Assembly (NCBI GenBank): GCA_015231965.1 | Contig: JADGAP010000009.1 | Location: 1-43,421, forward strand | Direction: 5' to 3' | DNA length: 43,421 nucleotides | Source of the DNA: Magnetococcales bacterium | GTDB taxonomy: Bacteria > Pseudomonadota > Magnetococcia > Magnetococcales > JADGAP01 | In this document: one piece after another, positions 1 to 8,627 of the stretch | Numbering within the stretch: position 1 is the stretch's first letter | How the letters are laid out: every line of letters begins with the position of its first letter | Translations under genes and position numbers: made by a program | The notes under the pieces: generated by a model | Seen by the model: only the letters and a program-made list of their open reading frames with translations | Database searches by the model: none | Told to the model about the DNA's origin: nothing

Positions 1-513
1 CCCGAAGGCCCCGGTGGGAACCCCCTCGGGCAACCGTCCAATGGTGCGCTCACCACAGCACGGGCAGACCAGTTCGTGAATCCGATACTCCGTCACAAGG
101 GGGCGGATTTCGGGAATCTCCGCCACCTGATGCCGTCCTGGATGGGCGTCTTCACCTTCCAATCGTCCGCCACACCCATGGCAGACTTCCGGTTTGACCT
201 CCACCGTGCGATCCACCTGTTCGGGCGGGAGCATCTGCCGCGAGGTTCCCTTGTGCCCAGGCTGCCCGCCGCGAGGCCGTCCCGTTGAAGGCTTGCCCGG
301 TCGCTTCATGGACGGAGGATCCTGCGACGGCGGCTTGGACGAGTTGTTGGAATTCTGCCGCAGCCTCTCCTCCAGCAGGGCCACCTTCTGCATCAAAACG
401 GCAATCTGCTCCTGCAAACGGACGATCATCTCCCGCTGCGCCAGGTTTTCAGCCTTCAGGCGAGCATTCTCCAACAACAGGGCATTGACATCTATCTCCG
501 TGTTTTCTCTCAT
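1..513 (-). CDS. IS66-family transposase, N-terminal part (C-terminus beyond left edge)
   Basis: This DDE transposase moves the IS66-type element. The frame is open for 171 codons from ATG at 513 to the window edge and is absent from the ORF track because it has no stop. Residues 1-50 form a leucine-zipper-like coiled coil. They are followed by the hallmark NSNNSSKPPS segment and a basic Gly/Pro-rich stretch (GRPRGGQPGHKG). A zinc-finger-like domain comes next, with pairs CHGCGG and CPCCGE. This order is the standard N-terminal layout of IS66 TnpC. The catalytic core is outside the window, so activity cannot be judged. Confidence 0.9.
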   Translation of the reverse strand, partial: MRENTEIDVNALLLENARLKAENLAQREMIVRLQEQIAVLMQKVALLEERLRQNSNNSSKPPSQDPPSMKRPGKPSTGRPRGGQPGHKGTSRQMLPPEQVDRTVEVKPEVCHGCGGRLEGEDAHPGRHQVAEIPEIRPLVTEYRIHELVCPCCGERTIGRLPEGVPTGAFG

Positions 514-585
514 GGAACTCACATTGAGCGCTCATAATCACTTTTGTCAAGGGCTGACGCAGCTTCTACTGGGCTGAACGGTTAC
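1..585 (-). mobile_element. IS66-family insertion sequence, one end inside window
   Basis: The element enters from the left edge and ends at about position 585. There the minus strand reads GTAACCGTTCAGCC, which resembles the GTAA-type termini of IS66 elements. The transposase ATG lies only about 70 bases inside this end, leaving no room for the tnpA and tnpB genes of classical IS66. This suggests a single-gene, ISBst12-like layout, or that accessory genes lie at the other end. If IS66 rules hold, the 8-base target duplication would begin at 586 (tttaattt). The other end is outside the window, so this cannot be checked here. Confidence 0.75.
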
Positions 586-834
586 TTTAATTTTATCGAA
601 TAATTTCCGTGCTGCTTCGACGACATCTTGAAACGCCTGCGTCCCCACCACCGGACGGGGAGGTTTGTCGGCAATGCCAAGCAGGAGATGACCGCCGCCT
701 TCGTTTGCAATGGCGATACAATATTTGGATAACGTCGTAAAGTCGAATTGAGTCTTTGCCTCCTTGAACTCAAGTCGTTGGTGTTCACTGGCGGATTGTC
801 GCCAAATGTCGATTTGTTTGGGAGTGATGCTCAT
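547..834 (-). pseudogene. AlbA_2 (Schlafen-type) DNA-binding domain gene, truncated by the IS66 insertion
   Basis: The N-terminal 83 codons encode an AlbA_2 putative DNA-binding domain. The visible signature is LEFKEAKTQFDF followed by IANEGGGHLLLGIADKP, the family's E-FK and NxxGG-xxxGI pattern. Such proteins normally continue for 200-450 residues. Here the reading frame runs into the IS66 terminus at about 585 and stops within it at 547, so the last nine residues are IS-derived. ATG at 834 is preferred over the track start at 864, because GAGG lies about 8 bases upstream and the family pattern begins soon after. The remainder of the gene is presumably beyond the IS. Confidence 0.75.
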
Positions 835-976
835 GTGGCAAACCTGAGAGGTTTTGGGAATCATGGGATGGGCCGCCCGTTGAAATATTGTGATCTTATT
901 TTAAAGTTGGAGGATGGATGCCGGGCGCGGCACACCCTCTTTCCCGTGCATCAGAGTGTTTTCATCTACCCTGTCG

Positions 977-2335
977 TCACGCGATGCGCGCCTCGGGCTG
1001 TTCCGCCGCCGCGTCCTCCCGCCACACCACCCGGCGCAAACTCCAGACGCCCTCTTCCTTGCGCCACAGATGAGGCGAACGAAACCGCTCGGCCAGATGG
1101 AGAAAATAGTCCCGATCCATCCTCGGCTGCTCGAATTGACGGCTGGCGGCGGGATACTCCCGCTCCGGCAGGCTGAGATAACGGAAAATCTCCTCGGCGA
1201 ACCGCTCGGGAAACTCCCCGTCAAATTTTTTCACCAGGGCCACCCCCTCTTCCCGGGTGATCTCCTCGTTGCGGATCTCCTGGGCGGCGTCGTAGGTGGC
1301 CCGACCGATGCCGAACTTGATCCACGTGGTGTAATAGTGAAAATCGTCGATGCGGTCGTCGATGCTGTTGTATTTACTGTAGGTGCCCGGGGTGCGCTCG
1401 GGAGAGGGCTGAAATCCCCCATTTTCCACGGCGTAATAGAACGCCCCCTGGGGATGCCACGGCAAGTAGTAGCCCAGATAGTGGACCTCGACGTTTTTCT
1501 CTTCCAACCGCTGGGGATCGGCGGGCAGATAGGGGGCCAGGGCGTACCGCTCCACGCCGAAATGACGCTCCAGGTCGGCGGCGGAGACCCCCCCCAGGTA
1601 AAGTTTCTCCCAGGCGGCGTCGGCGGCATAGTAGGCCCGATCCCGCTTGGGGGTCAGGGTGTCGGCCCGGGCGTTGCCGTATTCCGCCTCGTTCTCGCCG
1701 TAAAAAATCAGGGGAATGTCGTGGAGCAGGGCCATCTTGGGGGCGAGATTTTTCTGCCCCAGGATGAAGGGCTGGAAAGGATGAAACAAATTTTCCACCG
1801 CCAGCCGGGTGAGCAATCGGTGGGTGCGACCATCGGGGGTCATGAGTTGATTGTCGAACCCGGCGTGGATCCAGGCCTGGAAATTTTTCCAGCCCCAATC
1901 GGTGTGAATGTGGGGTGCCCACGTCACCGTCAGGGGGTGCATGCCGTATTCGTACTTGAGCTTGTGGGCGGCGTAAAAGCTGTCCTTGCCCCCGGAGCCG
2001 GGAACGAGACAATCGTAGGAGCCGTCGGTTTTGCGAAAACGGTCGCACAACGCCCGCAACTGCCGCTCCCGCTCGGCCCAGTCCACCCGTTTTTTCTGCT
2101 CGATGGTCCGGCAGGCGTCGCACACCCCCTCGGCGTCGAAATGGATGGTCTCCTTGCGGCTGGCGGCGGTGTGCTGAAACTCCACCGCCGAGTTGGGCCG
2201 CTGGTTGGAGATGACGCAACGGGCGCAAAAACGCACCTCGGCGGGCAGGCCGTACTTGGCGGCGCGACGCCCCTCCGGCGCGGCGAAGTCTGCGTCCTCC
2301 ACCGGTTCAAGTCGGGGATAGGGGGGTCGATCCAT
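977..2335 (-). CDS. N-acetyl sugar amidotransferase (PseA/WbpG family)
   Basis: This PP-loop enzyme family transfers ammonia onto an acetamido sugar to give an acetamidino group, as in PseA of Campylobacter flagellin glycosylation and WbpG of Pseudomonas O-antigen. The protein has 452 residues, longer than the roughly 370-380 of typical members, with about 35 extra N-terminal residues. Two CxxC pairs (CARC and CDAC) bracket a segment before the ATP-pyrophosphatase loop VPGSGGKDSF. The family segment YGENEAEYGN follows. The start overlaps the end of the upstream CMP-sugar synthase gene by 29 bases, so the genes are an operon. A glutaminase partner (HisH/PseG type) is not in the window. The substrate (legionaminic, pseudaminic or other) is inferred only from neighbours. 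Confidence 0.85.
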   Translation of the reverse strand: MDRPPYPRLEPVEDADFAAPEGRRAAKYGLPAEVRFCARCVISNQRPNSAVEFQHTAASRKETIHFDAEGVCDACRTIEQKKRVDWAERERQLRALCDRFRKTDGSYDCLVPGSGGKDSFYAAHKLKYEYGMHPLTVTWAPHIHTDWGWKNFQAWIHAGFDNQLMTPDGRTHRLLTRLAVENLFHPFQPFILGQKNLAPKMALLHDIPLIFYGENEAEYGNARADTLTPKRDRAYYAADAAWEKLYLGGVSAADLERHFGVERYALAPYLPADPQRLEEKNVEVHYLGYYLPWHPQGAFYYAVENGGFQPSPERTPGTYSKYNSIDDRIDDFHYYTTWIKFGIGRATYDAAQEIRNEEITREEGVALVKKFDGEFPERFAEEIFRYLSLPEREYPAASRQFEQPRMDRDYFLHLAERFRSPHLWRKEEGVWSLRRVVWREDAAAEQPEARIA

Positions 2336-3029
2336 GGAGGCGCTCCCGCATCAGCCATTCGGCCAACTGAAAATCCAGGGGGGTGTCGATATCCAACGAC
2401 CGCTCGGGGGGCATGACGCACCCCCGGGTTTGCGGCCCGAAAAAGGAGCGGCTCTGGGAGAGCCACCCCGCCCGGGCGACATAGACCGCGCCGTTGGGAA
2501 CATAGGCCTTGGGCAACTGCTGGCGTTGCAACTCGCTTTTGTCCTCCCCCAGCAGCGGGGCCAGCAACCCGTTGTCGCCGAGGGCGTACATCCACGCCGG
2601 GCTTTTGCCCGTCGCCGCCACGGAAACCGCCGCCTTGACCTCCTCCTCGCCGCAGGCCTCCAGGCAGGCCAGGATGTCCTCCGGCAGGCGCAGGGGCGAG
2701 GTGGGTTGCAGCAGCACCGCCAGTTGCACGCAGCCTTGCACCATCCGCAGGGCGTGGAGCAGCGCCTCGGTGGCGGAAACGTCGTCTTCCGCCCACTTGG
2801 CGGGGCGGAGGAAGGGGACGTCGGCACCGTATTGCCGGGCAACCTCGGCGATCTCCGCATCCTCGGTGGAGACGATCACTTGATCCAACCCCGGCGTGGC
2901 CAGGGCGGTCTCGATGGTCCAGGCCAAGAGCGGCTTGCCACAAAACGGCTTGAGATTTTTCCTCGGGATCCCCTTGGAACCGCCCCGGGCCGGGATCACC
3001 GCCAAATATTTGCCCTTTTTCACGATCAT
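2307..3029 (-). CDS. CMP-nonulosonate (acylneuraminate) cytidylyltransferase, NeuA/PseF/LegF type
   Basis: The enzyme activates a nine-carbon sialic-acid-like sugar with CTP to CMP-sugar. The protein has 240 residues. The N-terminal nucleotide-binding signature IPARGGSKGIPRKN is intact, followed by KPLLAWTI and the STEDAEIAEVA segment. The later VLLQPTSPLR block, which contacts the nucleotide, is also present. ATG at 3029 overlaps the stop of the upstream nucleotidyltransferase (ATGA), so translation is probably coupled. The track's start at 3332 only adds residues in the wrong context. Together with its neighbours the enzyme would supply CMP-legionaminate or CMP-pseudaminate. The exact sugar cannot be told from sequence alone. 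Confidence 0.88.
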   Translation of the reverse strand: MIVKKGKYLAVIPARGGSKGIPRKNLKPFCGKPLLAWTIETALATPGLDQVIVSTEDAEIAEVARQYGADVPFLRPAKWAEDDVSATEALLHALRMVQGCVQLAVLLQPTSPLRLPEDILACLEACGEEEVKAAVSVAATGKSPAWMYALGDNGLLAPLLGEDKSELQRQQLPKAYVPNGAVYVARAGWLSQSRSFFGPQTRGCVMPPERSLDIDTPLDFQLAEWLMRERLHGSTPLSPT

Positions 3030-4075
3030 GCGAACTCCTCCGCGTAGTCCTGACAGGCCTGCTGAAAATCCCCCATCCGGCCAATGTCCAGCCAGTATTC
3101 CAGAAAGGGGAAGGCCGCCGCGGTCAAACCTCTTTCCAACGTCATGCGGAACAGGTCCGGCATGTCCAGGGGGCTCCCCGGAGGAATCAGCGACAGCACG
3201 ACGGGGTCCAGCAGATAAATTCCGGCGTTGACGAAATACTCCTCCACCGGCTTTTCCACAATGTTCAGCAGTCGAGGACCGTCCAGATCCACCACGCCGT
3301 AGGGAATGGCCTGCTCCACCTTGCGCACGCACATCGTCGCCTTGGACTGATGCTCGTGGTGGAACGACAGCACCTGGCCGAAATCGATTTTGGTCAGCAA
3401 ATCACCATTCATCACAAAAAACGGGAGGCGGGGTTTTTCCGGCAGCAACGCCAGGGAACCGGCGGTTCCCAGCCGATCCGGCTCCTCCACATACTGAATG
3501 GAGACGCCCCACTTTTCGCCGTTGCCGAAATGGCGATGAATCATCTGTTTTCGGTAGTTCACCGAAAAATAAAAATGGCGAAAGCCCGCCTCGACGAAGC
3601 TTTCGAGAATAATTTCCAGGATCGGCTTGGAGCCGATTTTGAGCAGGGGCTTGGGGCATTCCTGGGTCAGGGGGGCCAGTCGGGAGCCCAAGCCGCCCGC
3701 CATCAGCACCACCGGATTGTCCCGGGGGCCGGGTCGGGCCAACTCCTGGTAGGTGATCAGATTGACCACCCGCCCCTGGGCGTCGACGATGGGGATGTGG
3801 ATCAGGTCCGATCCCCGCATCAGGGCCAGGATCCACTCCTTGGAGTCGGACTCCCGGGCCACCACCGGCTTGGTGGACATCACCTGGGCGACCGGGGCGT
3901 CCAGCCCCAGGCGGCGCAACAGCCCTCGTCGCACGTCGCCGTCGGTGACCATGCCCAGCAATTTCATCGCCGGATCCACCACCAGACCCAGCCGCAACAC
4001 CCCCTTGTCGATGATCTCCAGGGCCTGGAGAATCGTGGTTTCCGGGGTGAGCAGGACATGGCGCCAATCGTTCAT
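3026..4075 (-). CDS. CBS-domain sugar-1-phosphate nucleotidyltransferase (PtmE/LegX-like)
   Basis: Two CBS domains (residues about 1-115) are fused to a sugar nucleotidyltransferase (about 120-349). The catalytic loop reads LMAGGLGSRLAPLT followed by CPKPLLKIGSKPI, typical of GlcN/Glc-1-P nucleotidyltransferases. The second nucleotide-binding region MNGDLLTKIDF is present. In Campylobacter the like-built PtmE makes GDP-glucosamine for legionaminic acid synthesis, and position beside a NeuA-type gene supports a similar role. ATG at 4075 (MNDWRHVLL) matches the usual family start. The track's extra 31 residues upstream look non-coding. The stop overlaps the next gene's ATG. The nucleotide donor specificity is inferred. 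Confidence 0.82.
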   Translation of the reverse strand: MNDWRHVLLTPETTILQALEIIDKGVLRLGLVVDPAMKLLGMVTDGDVRRGLLRRLGLDAPVAQVMSTKPVVARESDSKEWILALMRGSDLIHIPIVDAQGRVVNLITYQELARPGPRDNPVVLMAGGLGSRLAPLTQECPKPLLKIGSKPILEIILESFVEAGFRHFYFSVNYRKQMIHRHFGNGEKWGVSIQYVEEPDRLGTAGSLALLPEKPRLPFFVMNGDLLTKIDFGQVLSFHHEHQSKATMCVRKVEQAIPYGVVDLDGPRLLNIVEKPVEEYFVNAGIYLLDPVVLSLIPPGSPLDMPDLFRMTLERGLTAAAFPFLEYWLDIGRMGDFQQACQDYAEEFA

Positions 4076-4189
4076 CAAGACCACCCGACAAAAGAGGGGC
4101 GAGAGGGAGGTCGGGAGGACGCGGGAGGGGACGAGGCGTCGTTCCCCGCGCCAGGAACCCCGATCCACGCCGCGTCGGCCATGGAACGG

Positions 4190-4780
4190 TCAGATTTCTC
4201 GCAGGGTGTTGGCTCCCCCATCAGCCAAAATCGCCTCCACCCGGGCCCGCCACAGGGCGGCGAAGCGGGCCGCGTCGTCGGGATCGCCGGCCATGGCCCC
4301 GGGCATCGCCTGACCCATGGCGGGATCGGGGGGAATGGCCGCCGCGGAATAGAGCAACGTCACCCGACCGCCCCCATCCACCCGCTCCAGGGTAACGCTC
4401 CCCTGGGGCTCCCGGTTCTCGAAACGCATCAACCCCCGCCGGACGTGGAGTCCCCCCAGGCCGCCGAACCCGTTTTCCGCCGCCGCCCCGGTGATCAGGG
4501 TGAGAATTTGGCTGATGGGGCCGTTGACCCCGGCTTGGACCGGTCCGGGGGCCGTCACCCGCACCGCCCCCCGCTGGGGAAGGAGCCCCGCCGTCGCGGG
4601 ATAAAGCCGCTCCATGCCGCGAATCGCCAACAAAAAGGCCCCCGCCACCGTGGGACAAGCGTGGCCCGCCACCTTGACCGCATCGTCGAAGGTGTAGGTC
4701 AAGATTCCCTCCCCCGCCCCCAGCAGGCGGGCCAGGGGATCTTGCACGGTGAGGGCGGGTTGGGGGGCGAACAACGTCAT
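4190..4780 (-). CDS. FmdE-like domain protein, function unknown
   Basis: The 196-residue protein carries VKVAGHACPTVAGAFL, which resembles the GHxCPG signature of the FmdE family (formylmethanofuran dehydrogenase subunit E and relatives). In bacteria such proteins occur without methanogenesis genes and their job is mostly unknown. No signal peptide or membrane segment is seen. ATG at 4780 has GGAGAG 7 bases upstream, better than the track start at 4876, whose first 32 residues look random. It lies 115 bases upstream of the sugar cluster on the same strand and could be co-transcribed, but nothing ties it to that pathway. The family assignment rests on one motif. Confidence 0.55.
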   Translation of the reverse strand: MTLFAPQPALTVQDPLARLLGAGEGILTYTFDDAVKVAGHACPTVAGAFLLAIRGMERLYPATAGLLPQRGAVRVTAPGPVQAGVNGPISQILTLITGAAAENGFGGLGGLHVRRGLMRFENREPQGSVTLERVDGGGRVTLLYSAAAIPPDPAMGQAMPGAMAGDPDDAARFAALWRARVEAILADGGANTLREI

Positions 4781-5069
4781 GGATCCACTCTCCAGGGGGG
4801 GATGGGCGAGGAACACTCCCCGCAAAATCAAGGCTGCCGCGCTTCCTCTCCCGATCACGCCTGAAAGGGAGCGCATCCCGAAATCACGCGGGGAGGGTCG
4901 GTTGGCGCAATTCGGCTTCAGCCTTGCATATTACGTCAAAGCGACGCCACGCACAGGTGATTTTGTCGCCGCGCCGCCAAAACGTCGGCGCGGCGCGGGG
5001 AGATCGTCTCCTCGGAGGGCGTTCCATCGAGGGATCAACGGACCCAACGGATTGCGTTCAGAGGAAACC

Positions 5070-5903
5070 ATGGCCAAGTCGATACTGCTGGTGGACCCCT
5101 TTCGCGGGACGCGGGCCCTGGTGCGGAGCTATTTGCAATCGGAGTTGGGGGAGGTCATCCTGGTCGAAGCCGACTCGCTGGATCGGGCCGCCGCCCTGAG
5201 CGCGGGACGATCCTTTGATCTGGCCATATGGAGCGACCGTCTGCCCGGCATCGATCGCCTGCTCTCCGACGAGGGCGGCGGAGCGGAGTTGTTGCGTCTG
5301 CGTCGGAGCTGCCCCTTTCTCGTGCTGTTTCATACGCCGCAACGCCCGGAGCGCATCGCCCGCTTCGCCCTGGGGGGGCTGACCCATGGCCTGCCGTCCC
5401 CCTTCACCCCGGAAGAGTTGGCCGCCCGGGTGGAAGCCCTCACCCCGTCCCGACCCATGCGCGCCACCCCCCGCCTTTCCGCCCCCGACAGCCGGGTTTC
5501 GTTGCGGCTGGGCGATCTTCTCCTGGAAGGGGAGTTGATCAACGTCAGCCTGGGCGGTTTTCTCTGTGAACTGGTGTGGGATGTTGGGGACGAATCCCGG
5601 GAAAGCTCCTGCCGACGGTGGGATGCCATTCTCTCTCCCGCCAGGCTGGAAGCGGTGGCGGCGGGCTTGCATTTTCCCCCGGAGCTGGGAGGCGTCTCCT
5701 TGGAGGGGTTGTCCTGCCAATGGGTGGCGTTGCGGGTGATGAGCCGTCTGCCCGATGGACGCCTGGAGCGGTTGCGTTTGCGCTGGCAGTGGATCGATCC
5801 CCCCCTCCCCCGGTTGCAAGAGGTGGAGGCGATCATCGACCGCTGGCGCGCCGCCACCCTGGCGGCCTGGGAAAACGACGGAGCCGCCGCCGCCCCGGCC
5901 TGA
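5070..5903 (+). CDS. Degenerate receiver domain fused to PilZ-like domain
   Basis: The N-terminal ~115 residues follow the response-regulator receiver pattern (ILLVDPFRGTRALVRSYL, then FDLAIWSDRLPG). The second acidic residue of the usual pair is missing. The phospho-acceptor Asp appears replaced by Ser55, with Asp56 shifted by one. It probably does not signal by ordinary phosphorylation. The C-terminal half (about 140-270) contains RVSLRLGD and later NVSLGGFL, the latter matching the (D/N)xSxxGG motif of c-di-GMP-binding PilZ domains. The RxxxR half is unclear. ATG at 5070 (MAKSILLVDP) is chosen because the receiver starts there; the track's 107-residue extension is not protein-like. It stands alone and is convergent with the next gene. 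Confidence 0.7.
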   Translation: MAKSILLVDPFRGTRALVRSYLQSELGEVILVEADSLDRAAALSAGRSFDLAIWSDRLPGIDRLLSDEGGGAELLRLRRSCPFLVLFHTPQRPERIARFALGGLTHGLPSPFTPEELAARVEALTPSRPMRATPRLSAPDSRVSLRLGDLLLEGELINVSLGGFLCELVWDVGDESRESSCRRWDAILSPARLEAVAAGLHFPPELGGVSLEGLSCQWVALRVMSRLPDGRLERLRLRWQWIDPPLPRLQEVEAIIDRWRAATLAAWENDGAAAAPA

Positions 5904-5961
5904 GGACGCCGCGCCCCACGGCGGAGGATGGGGCGGTTCATGGGATGCGGCGCGCCGTTGA

Positions 5962-6657
5962 TCACCACTCGACGATGCGTCCCAGGGGAATCGCCTCTCC
6001 CGGACCGCCGCGATGGGCCATTTGCGCCAGGAACAACTCCGCCGTCGCCACGGCGTCGGAGAGGGCGTTGTGCGCCCGGTAGCGGGGCAGGCCGTGACGC
6101 TCCCGCAAGGCGGCTAGGCGCAACTCCCCCTCCTTGGGAGGGTGATTTTTTTTCGTCAGGGCGTGCAAGGCCAGGCTCATGGTATCCACCATGGGCAAGG
6201 GAGGGGCCACCCGGTAGAGTTGAAGAGACGCCTGATGGATGAAGGCCCGCTCCAGGGGGGCGAAATGGGCCAGGATCACCCGTCCGGCCATGGCCTGGAG
6301 CAGACGCCCCAGGGCTTCCGCCAGGGGCAGCCCTTCCAGGGCCATCTGGTCGTCGGTCAGGCGGTGGATCACCGCCGTTTCCGGCGGAATGGGGCGGGTG
6401 GGCCTGACCAGCAGATGGACCGCCTCCCCCAGCCGCACCCGCGCCTCCCGGATCGGGACGAAGCCGATGCTCAACACCTCGTGGCGGGCGGCGTCGAAAC
6501 CGGTGGTCTCGAAATCCAGGGCGAGATACTCCACCGCGTCCCAGGGGAGGTCGTCCCGGGGAAACGGGGTGGACAAAAAATGGCGCAACGGCCCCTCCGG
6601 GGCTTGTCGGAGTTGGTAGCGTCGCCGCCAATCCGCCATTCGGGCGCGCATCCCCAT
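5962..6657 (-). CDS. DnaQ-like 3'-5' exonuclease (DEDDh family)
   Basis: The exonuclease domain shows LALDFETTGFD (Exo I, D-E pair), HRLTDDQM and HFAPLERAF (Exo II region), and HNALSDAVATAELFL (Exo III with the HxxxxD of DEDDh enzymes). It would remove 3' nucleotides from DNA. At 231 residues it fits stand-alone epsilon-like proteins rather than replicative DnaQ fused to other domains. It follows the DUF294/CBS gene by 13 bases. That pairing with actP is common in proteobacteria, though its logic is not known. ATG at 6657 has AAGGAGG 7 bases upstream. An alternative ATG lies at 6651. Confidence 0.85.
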   Translation of the reverse strand: MGMRARMADWRRRYQLRQAPEGPLRHFLSTPFPRDDLPWDAVEYLALDFETTGFDAARHEVLSIGFVPIREARVRLGEAVHLLVRPTRPIPPETAVIHRLTDDQMALEGLPLAEALGRLLQAMAGRVILAHFAPLERAFIHQASLQLYRVAPPLPMVDTMSLALHALTKKNHPPKEGELRLAALRERHGLPRYRAHNALSDAVATAELFLAQMAHRGGPGEAIPLGRIVEW

Positions 6658-6670
6658 CCTCCCGCCTCCT

Positions 6671-8542
6671 TCAGGTCAAGAGCGCAATTTGATGGTGATG
6701 GGCCAGCGACCGCTGCATGACCCGCACCACGCGAAAGGCGTCCTTCAAATGTTGCCGCTCGAAGTCGGAAAGCTCCTCCGGCGACAAATGGTTGTTGGGA
6801 ATCTTCCCTTCCCGGGCTCTTCGCGCCTGATGGCGAAAACGGGTGGCCCCGATAAATTCCATGGCTTCGCTCAAATCCCGGGCGGCGGCGGGGGTGACGC
6901 TCCCCTTGACGCTGGCAAGGGAGAGACGCTCCCAGGTGTTCACCGCCGTCACCTCGGTTTCCAGAGCGTAGACCCGCGCCATGTCCACGATGGGAATCAC
7001 CCCGTTGAGTTTCAAATCCAAGGTTGCGGCGTGTTCGCCGGTGCGCTCCAGCACCAGGTTGCGAAAAAAGCCCAACGGCGGTTGGCGACTCAGCGCATTG
7101 TCCGCCATGTGGGCCAGGAATACTTTGTTGTCCCTGGCTTTTTTTAAGACGGAGCGGTGCAGGTCATCGAACAGCGCGGCGTCGCCATGCACCCGCCGAA
7201 GGTCGAAAAAGACGCTGGAGAGCATCAACGCCTGCTGGGTGGGATCGTCGATCCATTGGGCAAAGAGGTCTCGCCAAATCCGGGCCGGTTGGCGCCATTG
7301 GGCGTTGCTCGCCATCATCTCCCCGGGGCAATAGTCATAACCGCAGGCGTCCAGCCCGTCGCAGACGAACTGGCTGAATTCGGCGAAATAGCGTCCATGG
7401 GCGGCGGGGGTGTAGGCGTCGTCCAGAATCAGACCGTTGTCCTGGTCCCCCTTGGCCCCTTGTTCCTGTCGTCCTTGGGATCCCCCCGCCATCCAGGCGT
7501 AGGCCACGGGGGGGCGGCCCAGGCGCTCCTCGGCCATGCGAATCAATCGCAGGGTGATGGCGTCGGTGAGGTGGGTCAGGGTGCGCCCCAAGGCTTGCGC
7601 GGTGACATTGGCCGACGTCATGCTGACCAGGAGCCGATGCGACGCCTGGGCCGCCTCGCGTAGTTCCGCCAGATCCGTCAGGCGGTGGATACGACCCACC
7701 AAATAGACCGGAGAACTTCCCAGTTGCTTGAATGACACATCCGCGCTGGTCAAAATGCCCGTCATCCGGCCGTTCCGGCGCACCGCAAGATGATTTATAT
7801 TTTGTTCCTCCATCAACAGCATGGCGTCGATGGCGGGACTCTCCTCATCGATGGAGAGCGGGTGCGGGGTCATGATGGTGGAGACCGGAAGCTCTCCCGG
7901 CAGCCCGGTGGCGACGGCGCGGAGGGTGATATCGCGATCCGTCACGATCCCTTGCGGAATCTTCCCATCGCTGAGCAGTAGGGCCGAGCATTGATGGAGC
8001 ATCAAGAGTTCCGCCGCCTGACGGATCGTGATCGAGGTGGGCGCGGTCACCCCCGGGCTGGGGGCGAGGTCGCTGACCCGGGCGGAGCCGAGGTCGAACA
8101 GGGAGAGGGAGTCCCGGGGGGGGGTGCGCAGGGCGCTGCGCAATCGGTCGGCCCCCAGGGGGACGAAAAATTCGGCGAAGGCGTAATCTTCCTGGCAAAG
8201 ACGCTGAAACTCCGTCACGGGCAGGCGATAGATCAACGCATCCTCGATGGCGGTTACCCGGTTGCGCACCTTGCCGCCCCGGATCAAGGCCTGCGCCCCG
8301 AACAACTCGCCCTCGCCCAGGCGGCGCAGCAGTTCGCCATCGGGGCCATGGACCTCCACCGCGCCGCCGCGAATGAGATGCAAGGCGTCGGTGCGCCCGC
8401 CGGAGGTCAAGATTTCCGTCCCCCGGCGGGCGTACTGAATCTCCATGCGCACGGGCAGATCCCGCCGCAATTCAGGGGAGAGCAGGCTGAACGGCGGGTA
8501 GAGGGCGAGGAAGTCCAATACTTCCAGCAGTTCGATCTCCAT
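6671..8542 (-). CDS. cNMP-binding / CBS-pair / DUF294 nucleotidyltransferase-like signalling protein
   Basis: Domains in order are a cyclic-nucleotide-binding fold (about 1-115), two CBS domains (about 160-280; ITSADVSF closes the second), a DUF294 nucleotidyltransferase-like domain (about 300-440) and the DUF294 C-terminal helical domain. The DUF294 signature GSQGRQEQGAKGDQDNGLIL keeps the G-GR-E and DxD elements of GlnD-like transferases. The protein has 623 residues starting at MEIELLEVL. ATG at 8542 has GGAGGGG upstream. Family members sit beside acetate/solute permeases and are thought to sense adenylate or cyclic nucleotide state; the target is not known. A strong terminator lies just upstream, between actP and this gene. 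Confidence 0.85.
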   Translation of the reverse strand: MEIELLEVLDFLALYPPFSLLSPELRRDLPVRMEIQYARRGTEILTSGGRTDALHLIRGGAVEVHGPDGELLRRLGEGELFGAQALIRGGKVRNRVTAIEDALIYRLPVTEFQRLCQEDYAFAEFFVPLGADRLRSALRTPPRDSLSLFDLGSARVSDLAPSPGVTAPTSITIRQAAELLMLHQCSALLLSDGKIPQGIVTDRDITLRAVATGLPGELPVSTIMTPHPLSIDEESPAIDAMLLMEEQNINHLAVRRNGRMTGILTSADVSFKQLGSSPVYLVGRIHRLTDLAELREAAQASHRLLVSMTSANVTAQALGRTLTHLTDAITLRLIRMAEERLGRPPVAYAWMAGGSQGRQEQGAKGDQDNGLILDDAYTPAAHGRYFAEFSQFVCDGLDACGYDYCPGEMMASNAQWRQPARIWRDLFAQWIDDPTQQALMLSSVFFDLRRVHGDAALFDDLHRSVLKKARDNKVFLAHMADNALSRQPPLGFFRNLVLERTGEHAATLDLKLNGVIPIVDMARVYALETEVTAVNTWERLSLASVKGSVTPAAARDLSEAMEFIGATRFRHQARRAREGKIPNNHLSPEELSDFERQHLKDAFRVVRVMQRSLAHHHQIALLT

Positions 8543-8563
8543 CGTGAATCGCCCCTCCGGGAG

Positions 8564-8595
8564 AAAAAAACGGCCCCGCTTGCACAGCGGGGCCG
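8564..8595 (-). terminator. Intrinsic terminator between actP and the DUF294 gene
   Basis: On the minus strand a perfect 9-bp stem CGGCCCCGC / GCGGGGCCG with a 7-base loop is followed directly by seven Ts. It lies after the actP stop (8628). Its T-run ends 21 bases before the ATG of the next gene, so it would separate the acetate permease transcript from the signalling gene unless read through. Confidence 0.85.
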
Positions 8596-8627
8596 GATGA
8601 ACCACAACACCGCCAGGGCGTGGCGGA

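Noticed and set aside
914-2416. 500-residue plus-strand ORF
   Set aside because: Antisense shadow of the PseA-like gene; composition is Gly/Pro/Val-rich with no motifs, while the minus frame has clear family signatures.
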